A DNA stretch of 64,000 nucleotides from Acidobacteriota bacterium (GTDB lineage: Bacteria > Acidobacteriota > Vicinamibacteria > Marinacidobacterales > Marinacidobacteraceae). The stretch lies in contig JAJEFG010000032.1 of the NCBI GenBank assembly GCA_022820545.1, positions 1-64,000 on the forward strand, given 5' to 3'. Under the pieces are notes generated by a model, which searched no databases, was not told the DNA's origin, and worked only from the letters and a program-made list of their open reading frames with translations. A program made the translations under genes and the position numbers. This document shows, in pieces, positions 41,701-49,824 of the stretch (positions are counted from its first letter, which is position 1; each line of letters starts with the position of its first letter).

Positions 41701-42083
41701 CAGTCACCGAGCGCGCTCGGGCGTCGGGCGCGGACCAGGAAATCGGGGTAGCCGCCCCACTTCCCGCGGCCGAGCCTCCCCTGGTGGACCACCTCCACGC
41801 CGCGCCGCATGGCGTCGAGGGTCCGCTCGCTTCGTTCCGCGAAACCTCCGGACGCGCCGATGGTCTCGATGGTGCGCCCTCTGATGCGCAATCGCTCGAG
41901 CACTCGGGCCTCGTGCTCCTGCCCTGCCTCGGCGAGCGCGTCGCGGCGGGGGTCTTCGAAGATGGGTGGCGGGGACGTCTCTCCGAGCGCGACGCTCCGG
42001 GAGAGGCTCGTCAGGCGCCGGCAGGCGAGGAAACGGCTGAGGTCGGTGGGAGCGAAGAAGAGTTTGCCGTTTCGTGCGCGCAT
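38715..42083 (-). CDS. RecB-like nuclease / SF1 helicase fusion (TM0106 family)
   Basis: A 1122-residue protein with three parts. Residues 1-250 are a RecB-type nuclease region with a cysteine cluster (CRRLTSLS near the start; CPRCDWTQVC later), likely an iron-sulfur site. Residues 300-480 are an RNase H-like exonuclease segment (DGDLFFDIESSRP, FGLVDRDGDYDDRWAFD). The C-terminal half is a Dna2/UPF1-type SF1 helicase: Walker A VQGPPGSGKTYLGARV near residue 743, DVLVVDEAGQFSLA, LVLLGDPRQLDQV, and GTVDKFQGQEAPVVFYSLATS. It probably acts in DNA repair or end processing. Normal full length. Confidence 0.9.
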   Translation of the reverse strand: MRARNGKLFFAPTDLSRFLACRRLTSLSRSVALGETSPPPIFEDPRRDALAEAGQEHEARVLERLRIRGRTIETIGASGGFAERSERTLDAMRRGVEVVHQGRLGRGKWGGYPDFLVRARRPSALGDWSYEVVDAKLAAVAKADAVLQIAVYSWLLEQVQGAAPVEMHLALGGAGDVEPFRVADFAAFERALRRQFEGHCTDPGPTYPEPVDLCPRCDWTQVCRDRRRADDHLSLVAGASRHQRRRLEDRGITTLAALAGIALPLDPPLDGVQPASLKRIHRQAKAQLTERASGRPFRELTAPPEEGRGLLALPEPSDGDLFFDIESSRPTADGGLEYLFGLVDRDGDYDDRWAFDRGGEREVFESFMDLVAERRERFGGLHVYHYGGYETGALKRLMSRYASREDAMDVLLRHHVFVDLLQVVRQGLVASVESYSLKEMERFYGFTRKQDLIESIRARARMDTALDSGGRAEAADLEVIRRYNREDCLSTLALHDWLEDLRRELTREIGPRSRPTVEIAPEKELEQSEAAARVEHLGTRLVSGGPPDESEARQLLRFLLDYHRREDKSAWWEFFHLCGLDAEQLFEERTTLGGLAFEAEIGPEKQSVLHHYRFPPQDHGIDVGTSVRDPATGASPGEVFEMAEDALILKRSRRKVLQPHPAALVPVDILPTRTMRDSLFRLGELVAEQGFPDGHPRRAAFDLLRRVPPRNGGNGTPLVQPGEDLVHGARRLALGLDREVLPVQGPPGSGKTYLGARVITALLAAGRRVGVTAQSHQVITNLLDQVCAAADEEGVAFQGVQIASHAGCADHRIERKAGSGNAVDAVQDPDVRLIAGTTWVWAREDMQDAVDVLVVDEAGQFSLAGALASAPAAASLVLLGDPRQLDQVTQGIHPEGSSASALGHLLAGEKTIPPERGLFLDHTWRMHPDIGRFTSELFYDDRLGSRPGLKRQTIAGGPLPGAGLRFVPVEHDGNQRESPEEAGRIASLVAGLLDAASWTDAGGATRRITPEDILIVAPYNAQVDRLAGVLDGRARVGTVDKFQGQEAPVVFYSLATSTPDAAPRGMDFLYSLNRLNVATSRARCLAVVVASPELFFPECKTPHQMRLANAFCRFREHAEEVA

Positions 42084-42143
42084 CGCTTGGGGCGGCGAAG
42101 TCTATGGATGCGTTGCGCACCCGCCACCGAGCCGTCTCGCGGC

Positions 42144-43397
42144 CTACTTCGGCGGACGCTCCCACAGCCGCCGGATCGGCACGGCATGGAGCCGCTCACC
42201 GAAGCGGGCGCTCGTCATCCCGTCGTAGAGCACCACGCCGCCCGCGAATCGCTTCCCGACCACACTCGCGAGTTTGCGGAGCCCCCGAAAATCCCGTCCT
42301 CTCACCGTGGACGATGCCTTGACCTCGACCCCGGCCAACGTTCCGCCCGCCCGTTCGAGGACGAGATCCACTTCGACGCCGTCCCGGTCGCGGAAGTGGA
42401 ACAGCCCGGTCGGCTCGTCCCGCCAGCCGGCCTGGCGTTTCAGCTCCTGAAAGACGAACGTCTCGAGAAGCTGGCCCAGCAGGCGCCGGTCCCCGTGCAT
42501 CTCCTCGGCGCCGACTCCGAGTAGCGCGCATGCCAGCCCCGTGTCGGAGAGGTGGAGCTTCGGCGTCTTCACCAGGCGGCTCGCGCCATCGCCTTGCCAG
42601 GATGGAAGGCGCTCCAGCAGGAAGATGCGCTCGAGCAAGGTCAGGTAGCTGCGGATGGTGGGGCGGGTGAGCTGAAAGTGCGATGCGAGATCGTTGGCGT
42701 TGAAGAGCCCGGCGGTCTGGGCGGCCGCGTACCCGAGGAGGCGGGGAAGGGCTTCCAGCTCCCCGATCCTCGCCAGGTTCGGGACGTCGCGCTCCACCAG
42801 CGCCGCCAGGTAATCGCGGTGCCAGCCAGCCCGGCGCCGTCCCGGCGGGAGAGCGAGCGCCGCCGGATAACCACCGGCGGCGATCCGTTCTGCCAGTTGC
42901 CTTCCGAGCCGCTCGCTCGGCGCCAGGGGAAAGCCCTCGCCAAACAGTGCTTCAAGAAAATCGGGTGCCGACTGCGCGATCTCTGCCTGCGACAGCGGGT
43001 GGAGCCGCACGACGCGGAGGCGGCCGGCCAGGGAGTCCGAGAGCCGCGGCAGGAGCAGCACGTGGGTGGAAGCCGCCATCAGGAAACGGCCCGGCGCGCG
43101 TCTCCGGTCGATCTCCATCCTGAGGGTCCGGAAGAGCGCCGGCGTCCGTTGCACCTCGTCCAGGATGACCCGCTCGGGCAGGTCCGCCACGAAGCCGATC
43201 GGATCCGCCTCGGCCGCGTCCCGCAGCGTGTCGTCGTCGAGATCGAGATGGGCGTAACCGCGGTCCTGCCCGACCCGCCGGGCCAGCGTGGTCTTTCCGG
43301 ATTGGCGGGGTCCGTGGATCAGGACCGCCGGAGAATCTTCAAGCGCCTCCGACAGTCGAGGCTCCGCGAAGCGCGGGTAGATGGTGTCCTCGGGCAC
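42144..43397 (-). CDS. AAA ATPase with DUF4143 domain
   Basis: A 417-residue ATPase. Walker A is VLIHGPRQSGKTTLARR, Walker B is RVILDEVQRTPALF, and the central and C-terminal part (TAGLFNANDLASHFQLTRPTIRSYLTLLERIFLLERLPSW, then FHFRDRDGVEVDLVLERAG) is DUF4143, which has a restriction-endonuclease-like core. The function of this widespread family is not established. I chose the GTG at 43397; the track ORF to 43643 has a low-quality leader. A second member lies at 47211. Confidence 0.88.
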   Translation of the reverse strand: MPEDTIYPRFAEPRLSEALEDSPAVLIHGPRQSGKTTLARRVGQDRGYAHLDLDDDTLRDAAEADPIGFVADLPERVILDEVQRTPALFRTLRMEIDRRRAPGRFLMAASTHVLLLPRLSDSLAGRLRVVRLHPLSQAEIAQSAPDFLEALFGEGFPLAPSERLGRQLAERIAAGGYPAALALPPGRRRAGWHRDYLAALVERDVPNLARIGELEALPRLLGYAAAQTAGLFNANDLASHFQLTRPTIRSYLTLLERIFLLERLPSWQGDGASRLVKTPKLHLSDTGLACALLGVGAEEMHGDRRLLGQLLETFVFQELKRQAGWRDEPTGLFHFRDRDGVEVDLVLERAGGTLAGVEVKASSTVRGRDFRGLRKLASVVGKRFAGGVVLYDGMTSARFGERLHAVPIRRLWERPPK

Positions 43398-43572
43398 CGG
43401 CAGATTGTAAAAGTTGGCTTCGGCCAAATGAAAACAGTGCCGCCGGCAGAATGAAAGGTAACCGGTCGGCCAACCGGAAGGATCCTCGAGGGTGAGTGAG
43501 GGTGTCGCCTCCCCGAGGGCGACCCCTCGTGTCGGGCCGGACCAGACCGTGAACCGCGGATCAGGCGCTCGG

Positions 43573-43866
43573 CTACTGCCGTCCCGCCCAATAGGCTGGT
43601 CGTCGTTTGGTGTGCATGACAGCCAGTATCCGAATGTCGTCACCGGTGACCTTGTAGATCACCGCGTAGGGGAAGCCACGCACCAGTCGCTGACGGATGT
43701 CTCCTCGCATGACGCGGCCCGAGCCGGGGAATGCGACGATGGATTGCGTGCAGGCCTCGACTGAGTCCACGAAGAGCGTCCCCAAGCCGCCGCTTCGGCT
43801 CTCGTAGTAATGCGCCGCCTCCGCCAACTCGAACTCGGCGAGACGGTGAAACGCGAGTTCCGGCAA
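43573..43866 (-). CDS. RelE/ParE-family toxin
   Basis: A 97-residue toxin with the RelE/ParE fold: AEFELAEAAHYYESRSGGLGTLFVDSVEACTQSI is the helical hairpin, RLVRGFPYAVIYKVTGDDIRILAVMHTKRRPAYW the C-terminal sheet. The start is TTG, immediately after the antitoxin stop (TAG then TTG). Whether it targets gyrase or mRNA cannot be told from sequence. Confidence 0.9.
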   Translation of the reverse strand: MPELAFHRLAEFELAEAAHYYESRSGGLGTLFVDSVEACTQSIVAFPGSGRVMRGDIRQRLVRGFPYAVIYKVTGDDIRILAVMHTKRRPAYWAGRQ

Positions 43867-44082
43867 CTACGCGAGTTGTTTCCGCAACTCTCCGAAGACC
43901 TGCTCCGCCGGGCGGTCCGCAGACGCGGGTTCTGCGTCCCGCCTGGCAGCCTCTTCCGCCCAGACTGCCTCGTGCTGTTCGGCAGTCAGTTCATCCAGAC
44001 TCTCCAGCAGCCTTCCGGCCAGTCGCGCACGTGACTCCGGGTTGAGTCTGAGGGCTTCCTGCACGAGGTCGTCCAGTCGCAT
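43867..44082 (-). CDS. Addiction-module antitoxin component
   Basis: A 71-residue antitoxin of the small helical type found before RelE/ParE toxins: MRLDDLVQEALRLNPESRARLAGRLLESLDEL, then an acidic stretch ending FGELRKQLA. Its stop codon abuts the toxin start codon. It lacks a recognisable DNA-binding motif, as is common in this antitoxin family. Confidence 0.85.
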   Translation of the reverse strand: MRLDDLVQEALRLNPESRARLAGRLLESLDELTAEQHEAVWAEEAARRDAEPASADRPAEQVFGELRKQLA

Positions 44083-44173
44083 CCATCCAGTTTACCCGGA
44101 CGGAGCCGTCCTCCGGTGCCCGGCACGGTGATATAACGCCGGACCGCCCAACCCCTCACCCCAAGGAGGCGTC

Positions 44174-46120
44174 ATGGCGAACTCATCCGGCAGCACCCGC
44201 GAGTTCACGCTCCGGGCTCTTCTCCTCGGCCTGTTCATGGCCGTCGTGCTGGGAGCCGCGAATGCCTACCTCGGCATCCGCGCCGGCCAGACGGTCGCGG
44301 CCACCTTCCCGGCGGCGGTCGTTTCCATGGTCGTCATCCGGGGGCTCTTCAAAGGCAGCCTGCTCGAAGAGAACATCGCCCGGACCACGGCCTCGGTAGG
44401 CGAGGCGCTGGCCGCGGGGGCGATCTTCACGCTGCCGGCGTTCCTGATGGCGGGCGCCTGGGAAGAGTTCAACTACTGGGAGAGCACCCTGCTGATGCTG
44501 GTCGGGGGTCTGCTCGGCATCCTCTTCGTCGTCATCCTGCGGCGGAGCATGGTCACCGACCCCGAGCTGCCGTTCCCCGAGTCGGTCGCCGCCGCCGAGA
44601 TTCACCGCGCTGGCCAGGGCGCGAGCGGGGGAAGGCTGCTCTTCCAGATGATGGGCGTCGGCGCGCTGATCGAGGTGCTCAAGAACTCGAAGGGGATCCA
44701 GCTCTTCACCGACCGCATTTCGGGGGCCTTCGGTTACGGCTCCTTCCAGGGGTCGGTCGCCGTCGGGGGCCAGTCCTTCGGGGCGGCGGCCCAGCCGGGG
44801 GTCCTGCCGTTCTCGACGCCGGCCGCTTCGCCCGCTTATCTCGGCGTCGGTTACATCATCGGTTTCCGGCTGGCGGCGCTCACCTTCTCGGGCGGGGTCT
44901 TCGCCTGGTGGTTCATGATCCCGGCGGTCCTCTTCTTCAATCCGGAGTTCGCCGACGCGGGCCGGCTGGCGGCGGCGGGCGCCGACTGGACCGCGGTGAG
45001 CACGGTGGTCTGGGCCGAACTCGTGCGGCCGATCGCGGTGGGGGCCATGATCGCCGGCGCGGTCTGGACGCTGCTCCGGATGCGGAAGTCGCTCGGCGAA
45101 GGACTCAAGCGGTCCATCGGCGAGCTGAAGACCGGGCGCCCGGCCGGCTCGGGAGAAGAGAAGGACCGCGACATCCCGTTCAGCTGGACGACCGCCGGGG
45201 TGGTCGCGCTGATCATCCCGACCTTCTTCCTCTACAACTACTACACGGGACAGCCGCTCGGGGCGCTCGGCTCGGCGATCGTGATGATCGTGGCCGGGTT
45301 CTTCTTCTCGGCGGTGGCCGGCTACCTCGTCGGCGTCATCGGCAGCTCCTCGAACCCGGTGTCGGGACTCACGATCTCGACGCTGCTCTTGGCGGCGCTG
45401 CTGATGACCTTCCTCGGGGTCACCGGGACCGAAGGCGTGGCGGCGGTGCTCGGGGTCGCCGCGGTCGTCTGCTGCGCCTGCGCGGTCGCGGGGGACATGC
45501 TCCAGGACCTGAAGGTGGGGCAGATCCTCGGCGGCACACCGTTCCGCATGGAGTGGGCCGAGATCATCGGCGTGGTCTTCGCGTCGATGTTCCTGGTGCT
45601 GCCGATGATGCTGCTCCACCAGGGGGACATCGCCGCGGGCGGCATCGGGGTCGGCGGGGAAGAGCTGCCGGCGCCCCAGGCGGGTCTGATGGCCCTCCTT
45701 TCCCAGGGAATCGTCGGCGGCGACATGCGCTGGCCGCTCGTGGTCTTCGGGATCGCGCTCTGCTTCTTCCTGATCCTGATCCAGGCCCCCTCCCCGATGC
45801 TGATCGCGGTGGGGATGTACCTGCCGCTCCAGACCACCTTCGCGATCTTCGTCGGCGGTTTCTTCCGCTGGCTCAGCGACCGTCAGATGGCGAAGCTGCC
45901 CGCCGAACGGCGAACGCTTGGAGAAAGCGCCGGGACGCTCATCGCATCCGGGCTCATTGCCGGCGAGGCGTTGATGGGCGTCGGGCTGTCCGGGTTCGCG
46001 GTCGCGGAGTTCCAGTTGCCGGTGCTGGTGTCCACGCCCTCCGGCATCCCGGGATTCCTGGTGTTCGTCGTGCTCGGGTGGTTCCTGATCCGGATCCCGT
46101 TCCGCCACGCGCGGGGGTAG
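44174..46120 (+). CDS. OPT-family oligopeptide/metal transporter
   Basis: A 648-residue inner-membrane transporter with some 15 hydrophobic helices. FTLRALLLGLFMAVVLGAANAYLGIRAGQTVAATFPAAVVSM is the N-terminal signature of OPT proteins, and IGSSSNPVSGLTISTLL is the conserved central motif. LKVGQILGGTPFRMEW is also characteristic. The substrate (peptide or metal chelate) is unknown. The ATG has AAGGAGG upstream, and a GATATAAC element near 44132 could be the -10 box. Confidence 0.93.
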   Translation: MANSSGSTREFTLRALLLGLFMAVVLGAANAYLGIRAGQTVAATFPAAVVSMVVIRGLFKGSLLEENIARTTASVGEALAAGAIFTLPAFLMAGAWEEFNYWESTLLMLVGGLLGILFVVILRRSMVTDPELPFPESVAAAEIHRAGQGASGGRLLFQMMGVGALIEVLKNSKGIQLFTDRISGAFGYGSFQGSVAVGGQSFGAAAQPGVLPFSTPAASPAYLGVGYIIGFRLAALTFSGGVFAWWFMIPAVLFFNPEFADAGRLAAAGADWTAVSTVVWAELVRPIAVGAMIAGAVWTLLRMRKSLGEGLKRSIGELKTGRPAGSGEEKDRDIPFSWTTAGVVALIIPTFFLYNYYTGQPLGALGSAIVMIVAGFFFSAVAGYLVGVIGSSSNPVSGLTISTLLLAALLMTFLGVTGTEGVAAVLGVAAVVCCACAVAGDMLQDLKVGQILGGTPFRMEWAEIIGVVFASMFLVLPMMLLHQGDIAAGGIGVGGEELPAPQAGLMALLSQGIVGGDMRWPLVVFGIALCFFLILIQAPSPMLIAVGMYLPLQTTFAIFVGGFFRWLSDRQMAKLPAERRTLGESAGTLIASGLIAGEALMGVGLSGFAVAEFQLPVLVSTPSGIPGFLVFVVLGWFLIRIPFRHARG

Positions 46121-46140
46121 AGCTGTGGTGGAGCCCGGGA

Positions 46141-46180
46141 CCGCCGGTCTTCAGACCGGCACCGCCAGCCCAAGGCTGGC
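46141..46180. repeat. Double short hairpin, related to family B
   Basis: GCCGGTCTTCAGACCGGC and then GCCAGCCCAAGGCTGGC are two adjacent hairpins 21 bp after the OPT stop. They may terminate that transcript and belong to the same loose family as the hairpins at 58 and 4040. Confidence 0.5.
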
Positions 46181-46226
46181 GAAGCGCGCGGCGCTGTGCT
46201 GCCCTTGAAGAGGAGTTGATGCCAAG

Positions 46227-47018
46227 ATGGCTGACATGACGTGGCACGCTGCGATTCAAAAGGTCCTCGGTGCGTCACCCACCCCGCTCCACTACAAGCA
46301 AATCACGGAGCGGATTCTGGAAGAGGGCCTCAGGAAGAAGGTTGGGGCGACCCCGGAGGCTACGGTGAACGCTCAGATCGCGGCGTCCATCAAGCACGAC
46401 GGCGAAGACTCTCCCTATCGACGGGTGGACAAGGGCACATATGTACTGAGCGATTCGCCCCCGCCTCCGCCACCCACGGAAGACCCGGATGACAATGAAG
46501 ATGGAGTGGTCATCTCGTTCGGGGCTTTCTGGGAGCGCGACAAAGTGAACTGGAAGGCAAACCCTCGTCTGCTTGGCGTGTTTCAGACTGAGGGTGCCAC
46601 CAAGGCCAATCCGACCCAGGTGGATTTCTCCGGTCAGCACGGTGTGTACCTGCTTCACGACATCCGTGAAGTCATCTACGTCGGACGCACCACGGACGGC
46701 GATCTCGGAAAGCGACTCCTTGCACATACCCAGGGCCGGTTGCAGGGAAGGTGGAGTCGGTTCTCGTGGTTCGGCTTTCGTCCGGTGTCCACCGAGGGAA
46801 AACTGGGCGACAAGATGCAGTCTCTTCCGACCGCCTACGGAATGGAAAACCTGATCTTCACGCTCGAAGCCGTTCTCATCGAGTCGCTTGAGCCCCGACA
46901 AAACCGAAAAAGGGGGGATCGGGTACCGGCAGTGGAGTATCGGCAGGTCCAGGATCCCGAGATAGCGAAGCGAGCGCGCAAGGAACTGCTCGAACGCATG
47001 ATGCGCGACGCGACCTGA
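46227..47018 (+). CDS. HARE-HTH domain plus GIY-YIG nuclease-like protein
   Basis: A 263-residue protein. Residues 1-75 (WHAAIQKVLGASPTPLHYKQITERILEEG, YRRVDKGTYVLS) are a HARE-HTH wing domain. After a proline-rich linker (PPPPPPTEDPDDNEDG), residues 130-250 contain HGVYLLHDIREVIYVGRTTDGDLGKRL, a GIY-YIG motif with the expected arginine, and ENLIFTLEAVLIESLEPRQNR with the metal-binding Glu. The base composition is visibly less GC-rich than its neighbours, suggesting transfer. No methyltransferase is adjacent. It may be a stand-alone restriction or anti-phage nuclease. Confidence 0.8.
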   Translation: MADMTWHAAIQKVLGASPTPLHYKQITERILEEGLRKKVGATPEATVNAQIAASIKHDGEDSPYRRVDKGTYVLSDSPPPPPPTEDPDDNEDGVVISFGAFWERDKVNWKANPRLLGVFQTEGATKANPTQVDFSGQHGVYLLHDIREVIYVGRTTDGDLGKRLLAHTQGRLQGRWSRFSWFGFRPVSTEGKLGDKMQSLPTAYGMENLIFTLEAVLIESLEPRQNRKRGDRVPAVEYRQVQDPEIAKRARKELLERMMRDAT

Positions 47019-47210
47019 CGCCATGATGGAGGCATTGCCGACCAATCTGGCTGAGGCTGAAGAGACACGGAAAACTGACGCAGTCGGGAGACACCTCCTC
47101 TTGAGCGCCCCGGGTTTCGGGCCGGAAGGTCGTTTCGGGTCGGCGAAGGGCGAGGCGGACGGAGCGGAGCGGCCGGCGCTACGCCGCGCCCGGTCGGCGC
47201 GGCCGTCCGG

Positions 47211-48584
47211 TCAGCCGGGGCCGCCGAGCCGCCCCGCGACGCTCCCGGGGTTTTCCAGCATCCATTCGTAGGCTGGCTGCACGATCACCTCCGGCGGCGG
47301 GTCGAGCGGGAGTGGCTCGCCGGTCAGGGTGAGCAGCCGTCTGCGGGCGCGGGGAAACATCGCGCCCGCCTCGACGAGTCCCCGGATCTCCCGCTCGGCA
47401 ACCGCCGGGTCGAAGACGTCCGCACTCACCTGGATGAGTTCCTCCGTTCCATCGGGAGTGCGCGCCAGAAAATCCACTTCCCTCCCCGCCGGCGTGCGTA
47501 CGTAGGTCACCCTGACGCCTCTCCGTTCGAGTTCCGCGTGCACCGCGGTCTCCAGGGCGCGGCCCCGGTTGTCCCGGCCGACCCGTTCCCACGCCGCGAT
47601 GAGGCCGGAGTCCACCGGATAGGCCTTGCGGGGATTCACCATCCGCTGGCGTGCTGACGCGGACTCCATCCACACCAGGCGGATGAGGAAGCAGTCCGCC
47701 AGATACGCCAGCAGTTCATGCACGGTGTCCTTCGAGATCGCAAGGCCCTCGGCACGCATTCTCCGGTGGAACTTCTCCGCGCTGAAGAGCCCTGCCGGCG
47801 ACCCGAGGAGCTGCCCGACCAGCCAGCGAAGCGCCGTCGGATTCCGGACGCTATGGCGTTCGATGACGTCGCGAAGCACCGCGATGTCCACATAGTCCCG
47901 CAACAACCGGACGCGGTTCTCGACATCGAGGCCCTGGGCTTCGGGGAATCCGCCGGTGGCGAGCCAGTTGCGGAAGAATCCCTCCAGCCTGGCGCGCGCC
48001 GCCCCCACGAGACCAGACGCGTCCGCTGGAACCGGCTCCCCGTGGTGGCGGAGCGCCTCCTCGAACGAGAACGGAAAGATGCGCACTTCCCATCCACGAC
48101 CCCGGAGCGAAGTCGCGACCTCACGCGACAGGAGGGCGGCGGAGGACCCGGTCACGACGACTTCGGTTCCACCCGAATCCAGCAGCCGGCGGACGAAGGT
48201 CTCCCATCCGGGGACGTTCTGTATTTCGTCGAAGTGCCAGACGACGGGGCCGCGCTCCCTGGCGTTCAGGAAACGGCGGGCGCGTTCATCCTCCAGGAAG
48301 CCAAGGTCGCTGCCGTCAAGGCCCCGGAGCCGTTCGTCCTCGAAGCTGACGTAGGGCACGTTCTCCGGGGACAGGCCGCCGGCCAGACGCTCGCGCCGCA
48401 GTTGATGGACGAAGGTGGTCTTTCCGGCGCGCCGCATCCCGACCACCGCCGTGGCCTTGCCCGCAAAGCGGACGAGGCCGGGAATGCGCCGCCGGGTTCC
48501 GGGATCGGCTGGGATTTCCGGCGACGCCGCAACGCTCTCGACCAAGGCTTCGCGCAGTCGTGGCGACAGGTGGTGGAGAACCAT
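47211..48584 (-). CDS. AAA ATPase with DUF4143 domain
   Basis: A 457-residue ATPase of the same type as 42144. Walker A is AVVGMRRAGKTTFVHQL, Walker B is VWHFDEIQNVPGWETFV, the sensor is VVVTGSSAALLSREVATSLRGR, and DUF4143 follows (FSAEKFHRRMRAEGLAISKDTVHELLAYLADCFLIRLVW, YVRTPAGREVDFLARTPDG). The ATG has AAAGGAGAAAC just upstream. A long inverted repeat at 48591-48637 occupies the promoter. The 192 bp between it and the HARE-HTH gene show no gene. Confidence 0.88.
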   Translation of the reverse strand: MVLHHLSPRLREALVESVAASPEIPADPGTRRRIPGLVRFAGKATAVVGMRRAGKTTFVHQLRRERLAGGLSPENVPYVSFEDERLRGLDGSDLGFLEDERARRFLNARERGPVVWHFDEIQNVPGWETFVRRLLDSGGTEVVVTGSSAALLSREVATSLRGRGWEVRIFPFSFEEALRHHGEPVPADASGLVGAARARLEGFFRNWLATGGFPEAQGLDVENRVRLLRDYVDIAVLRDVIERHSVRNPTALRWLVGQLLGSPAGLFSAEKFHRRMRAEGLAISKDTVHELLAYLADCFLIRLVWMESASARQRMVNPRKAYPVDSGLIAAWERVGRDNRGRALETAVHAELERRGVRVTYVRTPAGREVDFLARTPDGTEELIQVSADVFDPAVAEREIRGLVEAGAMFPRARRRLLTLTGEPLPLDPPPEVIVQPAYEWMLENPGSVAGRLGGPG

Positions 48585-48590
48585 GTTTCT

Positions 48591-48637
48591 CCTTTGTGCG
48601 AGGATGTTGGATTATTACATTTATCCTCACACTAAGG
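48591..48637. promoter_or_regulatory. Long AT-rich inverted repeat at a DUF4143 ATPase promoter
   Basis: CCTTTGTGCGAGGAT and ATCCTCACACTAAGG form 15-bp arms with 13 matches, separated by an AT-rich 17-bp spacer. The left arm overlaps the ribosome binding site of the minus-strand gene. It looks like an operator for a dimeric repressor. Confidence 0.5.
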
Positions 48638-48656
48638 AGATATATGGTTCGCCGGC

Positions 48657-49817
48657 TCACTCCACGGCGCAGGTCGGCTCGGATCCGATCCGGCTCCGGT
48701 TGCGGGCGACGAGGTCGTACGCCGCCTGGCCGATCCGGTCGAAAGCCGGGAAGAAGAACGCGATCATGCCGGCGATCGCAAGGCTCCGCGCCCACGCCGG
48801 ACCCCAGTGCAGGCTCAGGAGGACCCCGAGCATCACGAAGTAGGTGACCGGGTTGTAGAGCAGCATCAGCTTGAAGGCCTGGAAGCCATCGGCGATGCGC
48901 TCCCCGTCAACGACGACGTGCAGGCGCTTCGCGAGGGCGTCCCGGGAGATCCCGAAGCGGTCGCCGGCTCCGCTCTGGAACGTGGTCCACCGGAAGGCTC
49001 CCTCGAAGTCGAGAGCCTCGAACCAGCGCTTCGTCTTCGCGCAGATGCCGCAGTCGCCGTCGTAGATGACCTCCGTCGTCGTCCTGGGCCAGCGGGCGAA
49101 GGCGAAGTAGGCGGCTGGCGCCACGTAGAGGAACAGGACGAAGGTGATCCCGGTGAAGAGCGTCATCGCCGCGTGAAAGAGGATCCCGAGCCAGATCGCG
49201 AAGACCCACAGCCGCGGCCACGCGAAGCCCGTGAAGAGGCTCCACTCGGTCGCGATCGTGGCCCAGCACATGAACTTCGACAGCGCCATCGGCGGCAGCA
49301 GCGCCGCGGCGCGCAGGTAGAGGTCGTGCTCGAGGTTGACGGTCCAGTGCTCGAAGAACTGGCCGGAGAGCCAGTCGGGGTCGAGGATCTTGTTGAGTCC
49401 GGCGCCGAAATAGATCATCGCTACCTGGATCCGCAGGAGCCAGACCGACCGCTGCGACGTGTAGAGGCCGATCAGCGTGAGCACCGCCCCCATGAAGAAG
49501 GTGTTGTTGGCCCAGTAGACCCTCGACGACGCGATCCCCACGAGGATCGTCATGCCGACCACGAAGGAAGCGAGCCGCACCCCGCGGTTGAAGAGCAGCG
49601 CGGCCGAGCCGGCGAGGAACAGGACCTGCAGCGCGGTTCGGAAAAGCTCGGGATCGCCGATCCGGTCGAAGATCGACAGGAAGGGAAGGAACGGATCCGG
49701 AAGCGTCGTCACGTGGCCGGTCGCCAGCATCGTGACCACGAGGAGCTTCGCCGCCAGCAGGAGCGGCACGGGGAGCGCCGTACCCGCGAGCCGCAGCGGG
49801 TTCCACGACGGTGTCAC
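48657..49817 (-). CDS. HTTM-like membrane protein fused to a DCC thiol-disulfide domain
   Basis: A 386-residue inner-membrane protein. About eight helices in residues 1-240 resemble HTTM (vitamin K carboxylase-like) proteins, with LRIQVAMIYFGAGLNKILDPDWLSG as the clearest motif. Residues 248-340 are a DCC1-like domain: EVIYDGDCGICAKTKRWFEALDF has the DxxCxxC active site. Two more helices end the protein. The DCC cysteines would face the cytoplasm or periplasm depending on topology. It follows the 113-residue membrane protein gene by 7 bp in the symporter operon. Confidence 0.85.
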   Translation of the reverse strand: MTPSWNPLRLAGTALPVPLLLAAKLLVVTMLATGHVTTLPDPFLPFLSIFDRIGDPELFRTALQVLFLAGSAALLFNRGVRLASFVVGMTILVGIASSRVYWANNTFFMGAVLTLIGLYTSQRSVWLLRIQVAMIYFGAGLNKILDPDWLSGQFFEHWTVNLEHDLYLRAAALLPPMALSKFMCWATIATEWSLFTGFAWPRLWVFAIWLGILFHAAMTLFTGITFVLFLYVAPAAYFAFARWPRTTTEVIYDGDCGICAKTKRWFEALDFEGAFRWTTFQSGAGDRFGISRDALAKRLHVVVDGERIADGFQAFKLMLLYNPVTYFVMLGVLLSLHWGPAWARSLAIAGMIAFFFPAFDRIGQAAYDLVARNRSRIGSEPTCAVE

Positions 49818-49824
49818 GGCGATT

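Noticed and set aside
43398-43643. N-terminal extension of the DUF4143 ATPase (track start 43643)
   Set aside because: The 82 extra residues show no family similarity and overlap the 3' end of the ParE/RelE-type toxin gene; a GTG at 43397 gives the usual start.
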